DNA of 64,000 bases from an uncultured Negativicutes bacterium (lineage in GTDB: Bacteria > Bacillota > Negativicutes > Veillonellales > Megasphaeraceae): the NCBI GenBank assembly GCA_900752195.1, contig CAADUJ010000017.1, positions 1 through 64,000 on the forward strand. Reading direction: 5' to 3'. The notes below the pieces were generated by a model. That model was not told the origin of the DNA and made no database searches. It saw nothing but the letters and a program-made list of their open reading frames with translations. Numbering within the stretch: position 1 is the stretch's first letter; each line of letters starts with the position of its first letter. Shown one piece after another: positions 7,394-16,452 of the stretch. A program made the position numbers and the translations under genes.

Positions 7394-9190
7394 ATGGACA
7401 TCAATAGGGAAAGGGCGCCAGAAAAACAAGAACATATAGGATCGCTCGCCTTATCGGCAAATCAAATAGAAAAAGTATTTCCACGCAAGAACGGGAACTT
7501 AGTTACAGCACTGTCTAAGGTGGATATTCGTGTTCCTTATGGGAAAAAGGTGGCGTTAATTGGACCAGATGGTGCAGGAAAAACGACGTTGTTACGGATT
7601 GCGTGCGGTCTTTTGTCTCCAACTAAAGGAACGATGACGGTATTAGGCAAAGAGACCGATCAGAATACATCATGGATTCAATCGAAACTTGGTTATATGC
7701 CGCAGCGATTTGGCCTTTATGAAGATTTGTCTGTCCTGGAGAATATGAATTTATATGCCGATTTGCATGCGATTTCCAAAGATATACGGTCGGAACGCAT
7801 TCATCAACTCCTTTCGATGACAGGCCTTGAAAAATTTACGACACGGCTGGCAGGACGGCTCTCCGGCGGGATGAAACAGAAACTCGGGCTGGCGTGTACA
7901 TTGATTCGCATGCCACCTCTTTTGTTGTTGGATGAACCAACAGTCGGTGTTGATCCTCTGTCGCGCCGTGAGCTTTGGGAAATCGTCAATGCCGTTGTGA
8001 AAAAGGAGAAAATGGCGGTTCTCGTCAGTACAGGCTATATGGAAGAAGCAGAAGAAGCGGATATCGTATATATTATTCATGAAGGTCATATCCTGTCAGA
8101 AGGGACGCCGAAAGAGATTATACATAAGGCCACATCACGTTGTTTTTCAGCTATTCCTCCAGAAGGCGTGCCAGCGAGATATGTACAAGCTGCTTTCCTG
8201 GATCATGAAGATGTATTAGATGCTGTACCTGACGGGCATCGTGTGCGTCTGACTATGCGAGAAGGAAAAAATATACATATGTTTAAACAGGACCCTCTTT
8301 TTTCTTCTCTATCTATTGTCCCTGCCAAACCGCGTCTCGAAGACAGTTTCATGATGTACCTTCATAAAGCATCTGGTGCGGTAGACACGACAGAGTATGA
8401 ACGGAAGTCTTTTACGATTGTCAACAATAAACGTGCAACAGAACTGCAAACAATCGATATTGAGGTGCATGACCTTGTCCGGCAGTTTGGTGATTTTACA
8501 GCCGTTGACAGGACGTCCTTTTCTGTATATAATGGCGAAATTTTTGGCTTGTTAGGTCCCAATGGGGCAGGGAAGACGACGACTTTCCGCATGCTATGTG
8601 GCCTTTTACCGGCTACGAGTGGGACCCTTCTTGTAGCTGGCAAAGATTTGCGCAAGGCACCGGCAGAGGCCCGCAGGAATATTGGTTATGTAGCCCAGAA
8701 GTTTTCTCTGTATACGATGTTATCCGTTCGTGAGAATCTTGATTTTTTTGGTGGCGCATACGGCCTCTCCAAGAAAGAAAGGAAAGAACGTATTCCTGAG
8801 ATATTGGAAGAATTTCAGTTAACCGATGTATCTGATTCTCTTACAGGCTCGTTGCCGCTTGGTTATAAACAGCGCCTTTCTATGGCAGCAGCCCTTTTGC
8901 ATCGTCCCCGAATTTTATTTTTGGACGAGGCGACGAGTGGTATTGACCCGATAGCACGTCGGTCGTTCTGGCGACGTATAACAGACATTGCTGCAAAAGG
9001 AACGACTGTTGTTATTACGACACACTTTATGGAAGAAGCAGCGTATTGCGACCGCATCATGATTCAAGATCAGGGTCAAACGATTGCCATTGGGACACCG
9101 GTCGACATTATGGAGCAGGCCCATGCAGACGATATGAATGAAGCCTTTATCCGTATCGTCGAAGATAAACGAAAAGAAAGGAGGAAATAA
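7394..9190 (+). CDS. ABC exporter ATPase with two fused nucleotide-binding domains (YbhF-like)
   Basis: The 598-residue protein contains two ATPase domains in tandem. Domain 1 (about 15-240) has Walker A GPDGAGKTT, signature LSGGM and Walker B LLLLDEP. Domain 2 (about 355-590) has GPNGAGKTT and LFLDEAT, and its signature reads LPLGY instead of LSGGQ, as is usual in YbhF-type second domains. Such a fused ATPase drives a heterodimeric permease of the ABC-2 class, supplied by the next two genes. GAGGAGAAAG precedes the ATG. The gene starts 60 bases after the fusion-protein gene and ends five bases before the first permease. Confidence 0.93.
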   Translation: MDINRERAPEKQEHIGSLALSANQIEKVFPRKNGNLVTALSKVDIRVPYGKKVALIGPDGAGKTTLLRIACGLLSPTKGTMTVLGKETDQNTSWIQSKLGYMPQRFGLYEDLSVLENMNLYADLHAISKDIRSERIHQLLSMTGLEKFTTRLAGRLSGGMKQKLGLACTLIRMPPLLLLDEPTVGVDPLSRRELWEIVNAVVKKEKMAVLVSTGYMEEAEEADIVYIIHEGHILSEGTPKEIIHKATSRCFSAIPPEGVPARYVQAAFLDHEDVLDAVPDGHRVRLTMREGKNIHMFKQDPLFSSLSIVPAKPRLEDSFMMYLHKASGAVDTTEYERKSFTIVNNKRATELQTIDIEVHDLVRQFGDFTAVDRTSFSVYNGEIFGLLGPNGAGKTTTFRMLCGLLPATSGTLLVAGKDLRKAPAEARRNIGYVAQKFSLYTMLSVRENLDFFGGAYGLSKKERKERIPEILEEFQLTDVSDSLTGSLPLGYKQRLSMAAALLHRPRILFLDEATSGIDPIARRSFWRRITDIAAKGTTVVITTHFMEEAAYCDRIMIQDQGQTIAIGTPVDIMEQAHADDMNEAFIRIVEDKRKERRK

Positions 9191-9195
9191 TTGAT

Positions 9196-10329
9196 ATGAA
9201 AAACAGTTTCTTCCGTATCAGATCGCTTATATATAAAGAGTTTTGCCAGATTGTTCGTGATAAGAGTACGTTTTTGATTGGTATTATACTTCCAATGATG
9301 CTCATCGTACTGATTGGATCAGGTATGTCTCTGGACGTGAAAAATATTCCTGTTGCTGTCGTTTTGGAAGATTCGTCTCCACTTGCACGAGACTCTGTTT
9401 CTTTCTTAAATGGATCAGAATACTTTGAACCTCATTACGTTACGTCTATGAAAGAGGCGGAAGCGCTAGTATCATCCCAACAGGCAGATAGTATCATACG
9501 AATCCCCTCCGATTTTTCAGCAGACCTTTATCGAGGAAAGGCTAGCGTGCAAGTCATCCTGAATGGTGTAAATACGACTACGGCAACATCTGCAAAAGGG
9601 TATATTACCGCAGGATTTCTGCTCTGGATGCAGTCATATGCAGAAAAGACAGGAGCCAGTACTTGGTCTACTGGGGCAAAAGGTGGTATTACCATCGTCA
9701 GCCGCCAGTGGTTTAATGATGCTAATTCCAGCACGTACTTGTTTATACCAGGACTCATCGTTATCGTCATGACTCTTGTAGGCGTATTTTTGACAGCTCT
9801 TGTCATGGCTCGCGAGTGGGAAAGAGGAACATTAGAATCCCTTTTTGTGACGCCTGTAAGGCCGATTGAACTTATTGTTTCAAAAATTATTCCTTATTTC
9901 CTTGTTGCATCCCTTGGGTTTTTACTGTGTGTCAGCATTGCTGTTTTGGGTTACGATGTACCTCTTAAAGGGTCTTGGGCAGTCCTGGCCATTTCTTCAG
10001 CGGAATATATTATTGTTGCAGTTTGCCTTGGCCTTACGATTTCATCTATCGTAAAAAAGCAATTTCTCGCGTGCCAGATGGCACTTTTTATCAGCCTATT
10101 GCCTACCGTTATGCTTAGCGGATTTATATTTGACCTGCACAGTGTTCCCTATATTATTCGTATTGTAGGACATATTATTCCTGCGACGTATTACATGGAA
10201 CTAGTCAAAACAATCTTTCTTGCAGGTAATAACTGGACACTTATTATTCGAAATGGCGCCGTTCTTGCCGGGTATGCCACGTTATTTTTTTTATTATCCC
10301 TTCGGTTGGCGCAAAAACGTCTATCCTGA
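9196..10329 (+). CDS. ABC-2 type permease, first subunit (YbhS-like)
   Basis: The 377-residue inner-membrane protein has the ABC-2 exporter layout: one N-terminal membrane helix (about 27-48), a large extracytoplasmic domain (about 50-180), then five helices in the C-terminal half. The conserved cytoplasmic segment REWERGTLESLFVTPVRPIE lies between the second and third helices. It forms the export pore with the next gene product. AAGGAGG lies upstream, inside the end of the ATPase gene, so the two are probably translated together. Confidence 0.9.
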   Translation: MKNSFFRIRSLIYKEFCQIVRDKSTFLIGIILPMMLIVLIGSGMSLDVKNIPVAVVLEDSSPLARDSVSFLNGSEYFEPHYVTSMKEAEALVSSQQADSIIRIPSDFSADLYRGKASVQVILNGVNTTTATSAKGYITAGFLLWMQSYAEKTGASTWSTGAKGGITIVSRQWFNDANSSTYLFIPGLIVIVMTLVGVFLTALVMAREWERGTLESLFVTPVRPIELIVSKIIPYFLVASLGFLLCVSIAVLGYDVPLKGSWAVLAISSAEYIIVAVCLGLTISSIVKKQFLACQMALFISLLPTVMLSGFIFDLHSVPYIIRIVGHIIPATYYMELVKTIFLAGNNWTLIIRNGAVLAGYATLFFLLSLRLAQKRLS

Positions 10330-10350
10330 TTCTATGTGAAAGGATTTGTC

Positions 10351-11466
10351 ATGGACACTTTTTATATGCGGCTACAATCTATTTTTACAATGATCAAAAA
10401 AGAATTCCTCGCTACGTTGAAAGATCCAGCCAGTCGAATCATTCTTATTGTGCCTTGCTTGATTCAAGGCTTTCTTTTCGGCTATGCTGCTACGTACAAT
10501 TTAAATGAAGTCCCCTATGCCCTTTATGATGAAAGTCATAGCTTGTATTCGCGAAATTTCATTGCCCACCTTGAAGGGGGAGGGATTTTTTTACGAAATC
10601 AGACACTTTCAGGAAGTGGAGAAATGGCACAAGCCATAGATTCAGGCGAGTCTATGGCAGTCATCCACATTTCTTCTGATTTTGCAGATCGTATCAGTCG
10701 TGGTGAACAAGGTATCATTCAACTCATTACGGATGGACGTAATTCGATGACGAGTGGATTGACACAAAGTTATGTTGCTTCTATTGCATCGGCCTATTCA
10801 CAATCTCTTAGTGGTAGCCATCCGCTTATAACTGTAGAATCACGTACATGGTATAATCCTAACGAAATTACACAATGGATGTTTCTTCCTTCATTGATTC
10901 CAATGCTTGCAATCACACAGGTTTTGATGTTATCGGGATTATCCGTGGCCAGAGAGAGAGAAAATGGTACATTCGATCAACTGCTCGTTACCCCGCTTCG
11001 GCCCATTGAGATTTTGATTGGCAAAGCCGTACCGCCAATTTGTATCGGCCTGATGCAGGCGACACTGATGCTACTTCTTTCACTATTTTGGTTTCATGTG
11101 CCTTTTGCAGGTTCTTATATGCTCTTATATATGATGATTCTACTGTTCCTATTGTCCTGCGTGGGCATTGGACTTACGATTTCTGCACTTTCCAATACGA
11201 TGCAACAGGTTATGGTGTATTGTTTTGCCATTATGATGCCTATGATATTATTATCAGGCCTTGCCACTCCGGTGCGAAATATGCCCGTTTGGCTTCAATA
11301 TGCGACATACATCAATCCATTTCGCTTTGCCATTGAGGCGATTCGGCGCATTTATCTGGAAGGCGCACCTTTTTCTGCTATTGTCTACGATTGTATTCCT
11401 CTTATTTTGATAGCTTGTATTACAATGCCTTTGGCAGGATGGATGTTCCGGCATACATTATCATGA
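10351..11466 (+). CDS. ABC-2 type permease, second subunit (YbhR-like)
   Basis: The 371-residue permease has the same layout as its neighbour, with the cytoplasmic segment RERENGTFDQLLVTPLRPIE. The two subunits are clearly paralogous and would form a heterodimer. The frame is open from a GTG at 10336, but ATG 10351 follows GAAAGGA by six bases, while nothing usable precedes the GTG. It is the last structural gene of the exporter operon. Confidence 0.9.
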   Translation: MDTFYMRLQSIFTMIKKEFLATLKDPASRIILIVPCLIQGFLFGYAATYNLNEVPYALYDESHSLYSRNFIAHLEGGGIFLRNQTLSGSGEMAQAIDSGESMAVIHISSDFADRISRGEQGIIQLITDGRNSMTSGLTQSYVASIASAYSQSLSGSHPLITVESRTWYNPNEITQWMFLPSLIPMLAITQVLMLSGLSVARERENGTFDQLLVTPLRPIEILIGKAVPPICIGLMQATLMLLLSLFWFHVPFAGSYMLLYMMILLFLLSCVGIGLTISALSNTMQQVMVYCFAIMMPMILLSGLATPVRNMPVWLQYATYINPFRFAIEAIRRIYLEGAPFSAIVYDCIPLILIACITMPLAGWMFRHTLS

Positions 11467-11526
11467 GACCTATTGTGTTTCGCAGCAGCATACAGAGGCA
11501 GTCGTTATCCTTGTGTCATATGTCTA

Positions 11527-11545
11527 TGGTATAATACAATATACC
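11527..11545 (+). promoter_or_regulatory. Extended -10 promoter and overlapping operator-like dyad of the TetR gene
   Basis: TGGTATAAT (11527-11535) is an extended -10 element. The perfect 6-bp inverted repeat GGTATA (11528-11533) and TATACC (11540-11545), six bases apart, covers it. A repressor binding there would block its own gene, a common arrangement for TetR-family regulators. Confidence 0.5.
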
Positions 11546-11569
11546 GTAATCAGAGGAAAGGAGATAGTT

Positions 11570-12214
11570 GTGGTAAAAGAAGTTTTGACGAGTACGCGCA
11601 GCGATGGGCGTGAGACGCGTGACCATATTATTGAGTGCGCTGGCAGAATTTATGCCCGCGATGGCTATTATAAAGCAACATCAAAGGAAATTTGTGAAAC
11701 CGCCGGCGTGAACCAAGGGGCAGTCAATTATCATTTTGGCAACCGAGATGGACTTTATAAAGCTGTTTTAGCAGAAGCACATCGTCATATTATCGATATT
11801 CAATCTCTAAAGGAACTAAAGGAAAAACCAGGAGCGGCGCGGGATAAAGTTTTAGCTGTCATTAATCAGCTTATAAAAACGGTGAACAATTCACAAGATT
11901 GGTATATTCGTGTCTGGGTTCGTGAAATGGTTACCCCTTCTCCTATTATTGATACCATCATCGAAGACACGGCAATGCCTAAGTTCAAGATTATTTTTCA
12001 ATTCTGGGAAGATTACTTAGAGACAACCGATTCGGCTCTCGTCTACGCGGCTATGATTTCCGTTTGTGCGCCTTTTGCATTTTGTCTCATTGGAGAAGGA
12101 AAACCAGCCTATCAGCATATTCCGAATGCACCTACGAAAGAGGCATTTTTGTCCATTTTAAAGAATCAGGCCGAAACGATATTAGATGCAGTAAAAGAAA
12201 ATATCCGAAAATAA
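11570..12214 (+). CDS. TetR-family regulator (CecR-like), linked to the exporter
   Basis: The 214-residue protein has an N-terminal TetR helix-turn-helix (about 15-60; ATSKEICETAGVNQGAVNYH, ending with FGNRDGLYKAV) and an all-helical ligand-binding C-terminal domain with the DUF1956 character seen in CecR. In E. coli, cecR neighbours ybhGFSR and controls it, so this is the likely repressor of the preceding operon. The frame is open from 11513, but GTG 11570 is chosen: AGGAAAGGAG precedes it, and the upstream part of the frame contains the promoter. Confidence 0.88.
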   Translation: MVKEVLTSTRSDGRETRDHIIECAGRIYARDGYYKATSKEICETAGVNQGAVNYHFGNRDGLYKAVLAEAHRHIIDIQSLKELKEKPGAARDKVLAVINQLIKTVNNSQDWYIRVWVREMVTPSPIIDTIIEDTAMPKFKIIFQFWEDYLETTDSALVYAAMISVCAPFAFCLIGEGKPAYQHIPNAPTKEAFLSILKNQAETILDAVKENIRK

Positions 12215-12288
12215 AAACCGTTTGGCAAGTACATTAGATTACAATTTCTAACTTTTTCGAAATGAAAATATATAATATGTACGGATTA

Positions 12289-12297
12289 TGGTATACT
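12289..12297 (+). promoter_or_regulatory. Probable promoter of the malolactic enzyme gene
   Basis: TGGTATACT is an extended -10 element about 155 bases before the start codon. No good -35 box is seen. The long leader contains no structure I can assign. Confidence 0.4.
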
Positions 12298-12450
12298 AGA
12301 AATAACTAATGGAATGATAAGAACGATTTAACTACGTATAGACAGCACGTAGCAACCTTATGAGTTCTATTTAGATAAATGTATTGGATGCCACGTGTTG
12401 CTTTTATATGAATGTGTATGTTTCGTACATATATAGAAAGGAGAATTGTA

Positions 12451-14076
12451 ATGAAGACAGGATATGAGTTACTGAATAATCCCTTTGCCAATAAGGGCAC
12501 TGCTTTTTCAGAAGAAGAACGGAAGACGTTTGGCTTAGTGGGGATTCTCCCTCCTGCTGTGCAATCTATAGAAGAACAAGCGGTACAGGCCTATGGCAAT
12601 ATAATGCGAAAACCAAATGTCATTGAAAAACGTCATTATTTAATGAATCTGTTCAGCCGGAATCGGACACTATTTTTTTACGTGTTTCAAAAGCACTTAG
12701 AAGAATTGATGCCCATTATTTATGACCCGGGTATTGCAGATAGTATCGAAGCGTATAGTGAATACTTTATGACGCCCCAAAACGCGGCATATCTGTCTGT
12801 GGATCATCCTGAGCAGATTGAAGAAGGGTTGAAAAATGCAGCTCATGGCCGCCCTATCGAATTGATTGTCGTTACCGATGCAGAAGCTATTTTAGGTATC
12901 GGCGACTGGGGAACCAATGGGGTTGGTATTTCTGTTGGTAAGTTGATGGTCTATACTGGCGCAGCCGGTATTGATCCGGCAAAAGTGTTGCCTGTTGTCC
13001 TTGATGCGGGAACAAATCGTCAATCACTCCTGGATGACCCATTGTATTTGGGATTGCGCCATAAACGTGTAGACGACAGTGTATATTATGAGTTTGTCGA
13101 TCGTTTTGTTACGACAGCGGAAACGATGTTCCCAAATCTTTATCTGCATTTTGAAGACTTTGGCAGATCTCATGCAGCAAAATTGCTTCAAAAATATGAA
13201 ACTGCATATCCCATATTTAATGATGATGTAGAAGGTACGGGAATCATTTCCTTAGCAGGTATTCTTGGCGCATTAGCCATTTCTGGCGGTGATTTAAGAG
13301 ACCAAACGTATATGTGTTTTGGTGCGGGAACGGCTGGTTGTGGTATCGTAAAACGTGTGTATCAGGAAATGATTGATCAAGGCCTGTCTGCACAGGAAGC
13401 AAAACACCATTTTTACCTGGTAGACAAACAAGGTCTGTTATTTGATGATATGCCAGATTTGACTCCGGAACAAAAGATATTTGCCAGAACACGGGATGAG
13501 TTTGCTACTCCCGAAAAGTTAACTACCTTAGAAGAAGCGGTCCATGCTGTACGTCCTACTATTCTGGTTGGGACATCTACTATCAAGGGCGCATTTAGTG
13601 AGCAAATCGTGACGTATATGGCTTCATATGCAACACGACCCATTATTTTCCCACTTAGTAATCCTACTGAATTAGCTGAAGCGAGAGCAGAAGACCTGAT
13701 TCGCTGGACTGATGGTAATGCTTTGGTGGCGACAGGGATTCCATCGGATCCTGTTTCCTATAAGGGAATGACCTATGCCATTGGGCAGGCGAATAATGCG
13801 CTTATATATCCTGGCCTGGGCCTGGGTGTGCTTGCATCGAGGGCTAAGCTCTTAACGGACCGTATGATTTCCGTTGCAGCTCACTCTATCGGCACTATTG
13901 TGGATACTACCCAACCAGGTGCTGCTGTACTTCCACCAGTATCAAAACTTGATCAGTTTTCAAAACAAGTGGCTGTGGCTGTCGCCGTGGAAGCTAAAAC
14001 AGAGGGACTGAACCGCGTTGCATTTTCTGATGCAGAAACGCTAATCGAATCGTATATTTGGACTCCGGCCTATTAA
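12451..14076 (+). CDS. mleS: Malolactic enzyme or NAD-dependent malic enzyme
   Basis: The 541-residue NAD enzyme decarboxylates L-malate, to lactate (malolactic) or to pyruvate (malic). It has the malic-enzyme N-terminal domain (about 60-240; PIIYDPGIAD, EAILGIGDWG, GKLMVYTGAAGIDP), the metal site FNDDVEGTG and the Rossmann motif GAGTAGCG. The N-terminus YELLNNPFANKGTAF resembles lactic-acid-bacterial malolactic enzymes more than E. coli MaeA, so I lean to malolactic activity, but the two cannot be separated safely by eye. ATG 12451 follows GAAAGGAG. No malate permease lies next to it. Confidence 0.85.
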   Translation: MKTGYELLNNPFANKGTAFSEEERKTFGLVGILPPAVQSIEEQAVQAYGNIMRKPNVIEKRHYLMNLFSRNRTLFFYVFQKHLEELMPIIYDPGIADSIEAYSEYFMTPQNAAYLSVDHPEQIEEGLKNAAHGRPIELIVVTDAEAILGIGDWGTNGVGISVGKLMVYTGAAGIDPAKVLPVVLDAGTNRQSLLDDPLYLGLRHKRVDDSVYYEFVDRFVTTAETMFPNLYLHFEDFGRSHAAKLLQKYETAYPIFNDDVEGTGIISLAGILGALAISGGDLRDQTYMCFGAGTAGCGIVKRVYQEMIDQGLSAQEAKHHFYLVDKQGLLFDDMPDLTPEQKIFARTRDEFATPEKLTTLEEAVHAVRPTILVGTSTIKGAFSEQIVTYMASYATRPIIFPLSNPTELAEARAEDLIRWTDGNALVATGIPSDPVSYKGMTYAIGQANNALIYPGLGLGVLASRAKLLTDRMISVAAHSIGTIVDTTQPGAAVLPPVSKLDQFSKQVAVAVAVEAKTEGLNRVAFSDAETLIESYIWTPAY

Positions 14077-14098
14077 ACTCAATTGCTCTGCTATTAAG

Positions 14099-14131
14099 AT
14101 ACTGTCATCTTTAGATGACAGTATTTTTTTA
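14099..14131 (+). terminator. Terminator after the malolactic enzyme gene
   Basis: ATACTGTCATCT (14099-14110) and AGATGACAGTAT (14113-14124) pair perfectly and run into seven T. The rest of the gap to 14405 is AT-rich and holds only the adhesin promoter. Confidence 0.9.
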
Positions 14132-14315
14132 TTATATTTTCATATAAGAAAATATAATAAAAAATGTGATACATTGATACTGTAATGTGGAACATGGTAC
14201 TGCGCCCATACAAATCACACAAGTATAGCGATTTGTCAATTTTTGTCGTTGTTGCTCAATGATCAAGAAATAAAAAATACGTAAACAGTTGCTCTAAATA
14301 ATAATTATATATAAA

Positions 14316-14344
14316 TTGACTTTTATCTTACAATATATTATTAT
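14316..14344 (+). promoter_or_regulatory. Promoter of the adhesin gene
   Basis: TTGACT (14316-14321), 17 bases, TATTAT (14339-14344). Strong match, about 55 bases before the ATG at 14406. Confidence 0.7.
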
Positions 14345-14405
14345 GCATATATTATAAAAAGTTTCATATAAAACAAATTGAAATTTAATTTAGGGAGTAT
14401 ACGCG

Positions 14406-16282
14406 ATGAAAAGAAAAAATATTTGTCAATTAGTTATTACATGTCTATTAGTATCATACATGAGTCCGTGTGGGGGGGGGTATCAGCAGAAGATAGTTTT
14501 GTACTAAAAGGAAAAGAAACGGGTTCAGGGTCGACTGCAATTGGAAAAAACTCTGAAGCCGATGGATATTTGAACACCGCTGTGTCAGGTGGCAAGGCCA
14601 TTGGGGGATCGTTCAACTATGCTGCCGGCCGTGATGCGAAAACCGAGAATACAAATTATTCCATTGCTCTAGGGGACCAATCTGTTGCAACGGAAAACAA
14701 TGAACTAAGTATTGGCAATGACCGTTTCCAACGGAAAATCACACATGTTGCCAATGGCAAGGTGGAAGCAAACAGTAAAGAAGCCATCAATGGAGGGCAG
14801 CTGTACAGTGTCAAACAAGCTGCTGAAAATGCGGTGCAGAAAGGAAAACAAACGGGGGCTGGCTCGCTGGCGGTCGGAAACAATTCCGAGGCCAACGGTT
14901 ATATTGCAACAGCTGTCGGTTATGGAAAGGCCCTGGACACCTATACGATTGCCATGGGTGTCAATGCAAAAGCCGTGCAGGACAATGCTATTGCTATTGG
15001 GACATTGGCAGAAGCAGGACTTACGGATGAATCCTATGAAACAGATCCCATTTGGGATAACGGTCATTATACATCAGGTGAAGGAAAAAGCACACGGAAC
15101 GCTCGTTCCGGGGCTATTGCTGTCGGCAACCTGGCTAGGGCTTTAGGATATCGAAATATTGCAATTGGTGAAGATGCGGTTACTGCCATTATCAACAAAA
15201 CAACAGAAGAAAATGGGACTGTAAAAGAAACTTATGGTGCCGGTGTAATCGGCTCTGTGGCTATTGGAGGATATGCGCGTACAGAAGGTAGCCATTCCAC
15301 GGTTGTCGGAAATGGGGCGTATGCAAAAGAGAATTTCTCATCTTCGTATGGCGTTCGAAGTTATACGACAGGCACTTCGTCTGCTGCGTATGGGGATTAC
15401 TCTACTGTTACGGGAGAGAGAGGAACGGCGTTAGGTTCCCATGCCCGTGTCGATTATGATGACTCCGTGGCTTTAGGATCGTATTCTATTGCTGATAAAG
15501 CAGTCAGTACGTCGTCGATGGTATTAAATGGCAGGGAATATGCTTTTGCTGGAGGAGAAGCTAACGCTACTGTTAGTGTCGGTGGACAGGGTATTAAATC
15601 TTATCAGACACTAGATGCGCAAGGGCAGTTACAGTGGTCTGACACGGATCATTATACACGTATTGAAAAACCTCTTTATCGGACGATTACAAACGTTGCA
15701 GCTGGTCGGATAAGCGAAACGAGTACCGATGCTATTAATGGGTCACAGTTATATTCTGTAGCCATGGAAACGGCACGAAATGCTGAAACAATAGGAACTG
15801 TAAAAAATATAGTAGAACAGAATTCCCATGACATTCATGAAGTACGGCAAGAATCACGAAAAGGTGATGCCATGAATGCTGCATTGGCTGCGCTCAAACC
15901 GTTACAATTTGACCCTGATGAACGAACGCAGATTATGGCAGGTTTTGGCAGTTATAAAGGGGCACAAGGATATGCGTTAGGTCTGGCCCATTATTTTAAT
16001 GACAGTGTTATGGCAAATGTCGGAGCTGCGTATACCAAAGATGATTCTGTGATGTGGAATGCTGGAATTACCATTAAATGGGGCAGTTCCTCGAAAAAAA
16101 GAGACTATATGATGTATACGCCGGATAAAGAAGTAAAACACCATGTAGAACAATTAGAACAACAAGTGGCATCTTCACAAGAAGAGGTAAAACAATTGCG
16201 TACGGCATTATTGAATTCGCAGAAGGAAATGGATTCAGTAAAACAGGAACTTGCGCAAATTCGGACGATGATCCAAAAATAA
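14406..16282 (+). CDS. YadA-like trimeric autotransporter adhesin, out of frame at a poly-G tract
   Basis: ATG 14406, with GGGAG eight bases upstream, starts a signal peptide (MKRKNICQLVITCLLVSYMS) that meets nine G at 14472-14480 and then stops at 14505 after 33 codons. The adhesin body lies in the other frame. One added G (10) or two fewer (7) joins them and creates VSA-EDSF, a good cleavage site. The body has many YadA head repeats (AxGxxS/A), two neck/stalk units (ITHVANGKVEANSKEAINGG; ITNVAAGRISETSTDAINGS) and a membrane anchor near residues 510-575. Unusually, a coiled coil of about 60 residues follows the anchor. An alternative TTG start at 14378 in the body frame gives a polar N-terminus without signal peptide and is unlikely. 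Confidence 0.88.
14472..14480 (+). repeat. Homopolymeric G9 tract inside the adhesin signal peptide
   Basis: Nine consecutive G lie between TGT and TAT codons in the signal-peptide frame. Tracts of this length are prone to slipped-strand mispairing. As written here the gene is OFF; 7 or 10 G would be ON. A sequencing or assembly length error is the main alternative. Confidence 0.9.
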
Positions 16283-16292
16283 TATGGTATAG

Positions 16293-16332
16293 AAAAGGGA
16301 ATGCCTTATACGTAGGTCATTCCCTTTTCATT
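16293..16332 (+). terminator. Terminator after the adhesin gene
   Basis: AAAAGGGAATG (16293-16303) pairs with CATTCCCTTTT (16318-16328), followed by a short T-rich stretch. Confidence 0.75.
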
Positions 16333-16452
16333 GTATTCAGTTCTCTAGATGGAAATATCCTTATCTCGTGCTGTTCTGCTCTATTTTTTCTTTTCAAATT
16401 GGTATACAATAAGAAATACGAGTATTTTGAAATCGAGAAAGGATGCAGAAGT

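Noticed and set aside
14378..14405. TTG at 14378 as start of the adhesin in the body frame
   Set aside because: It gives a polar N-terminus without a signal peptide, has no ribosome site, and ignores the ATG at 14406 with a good site and signal sequence.
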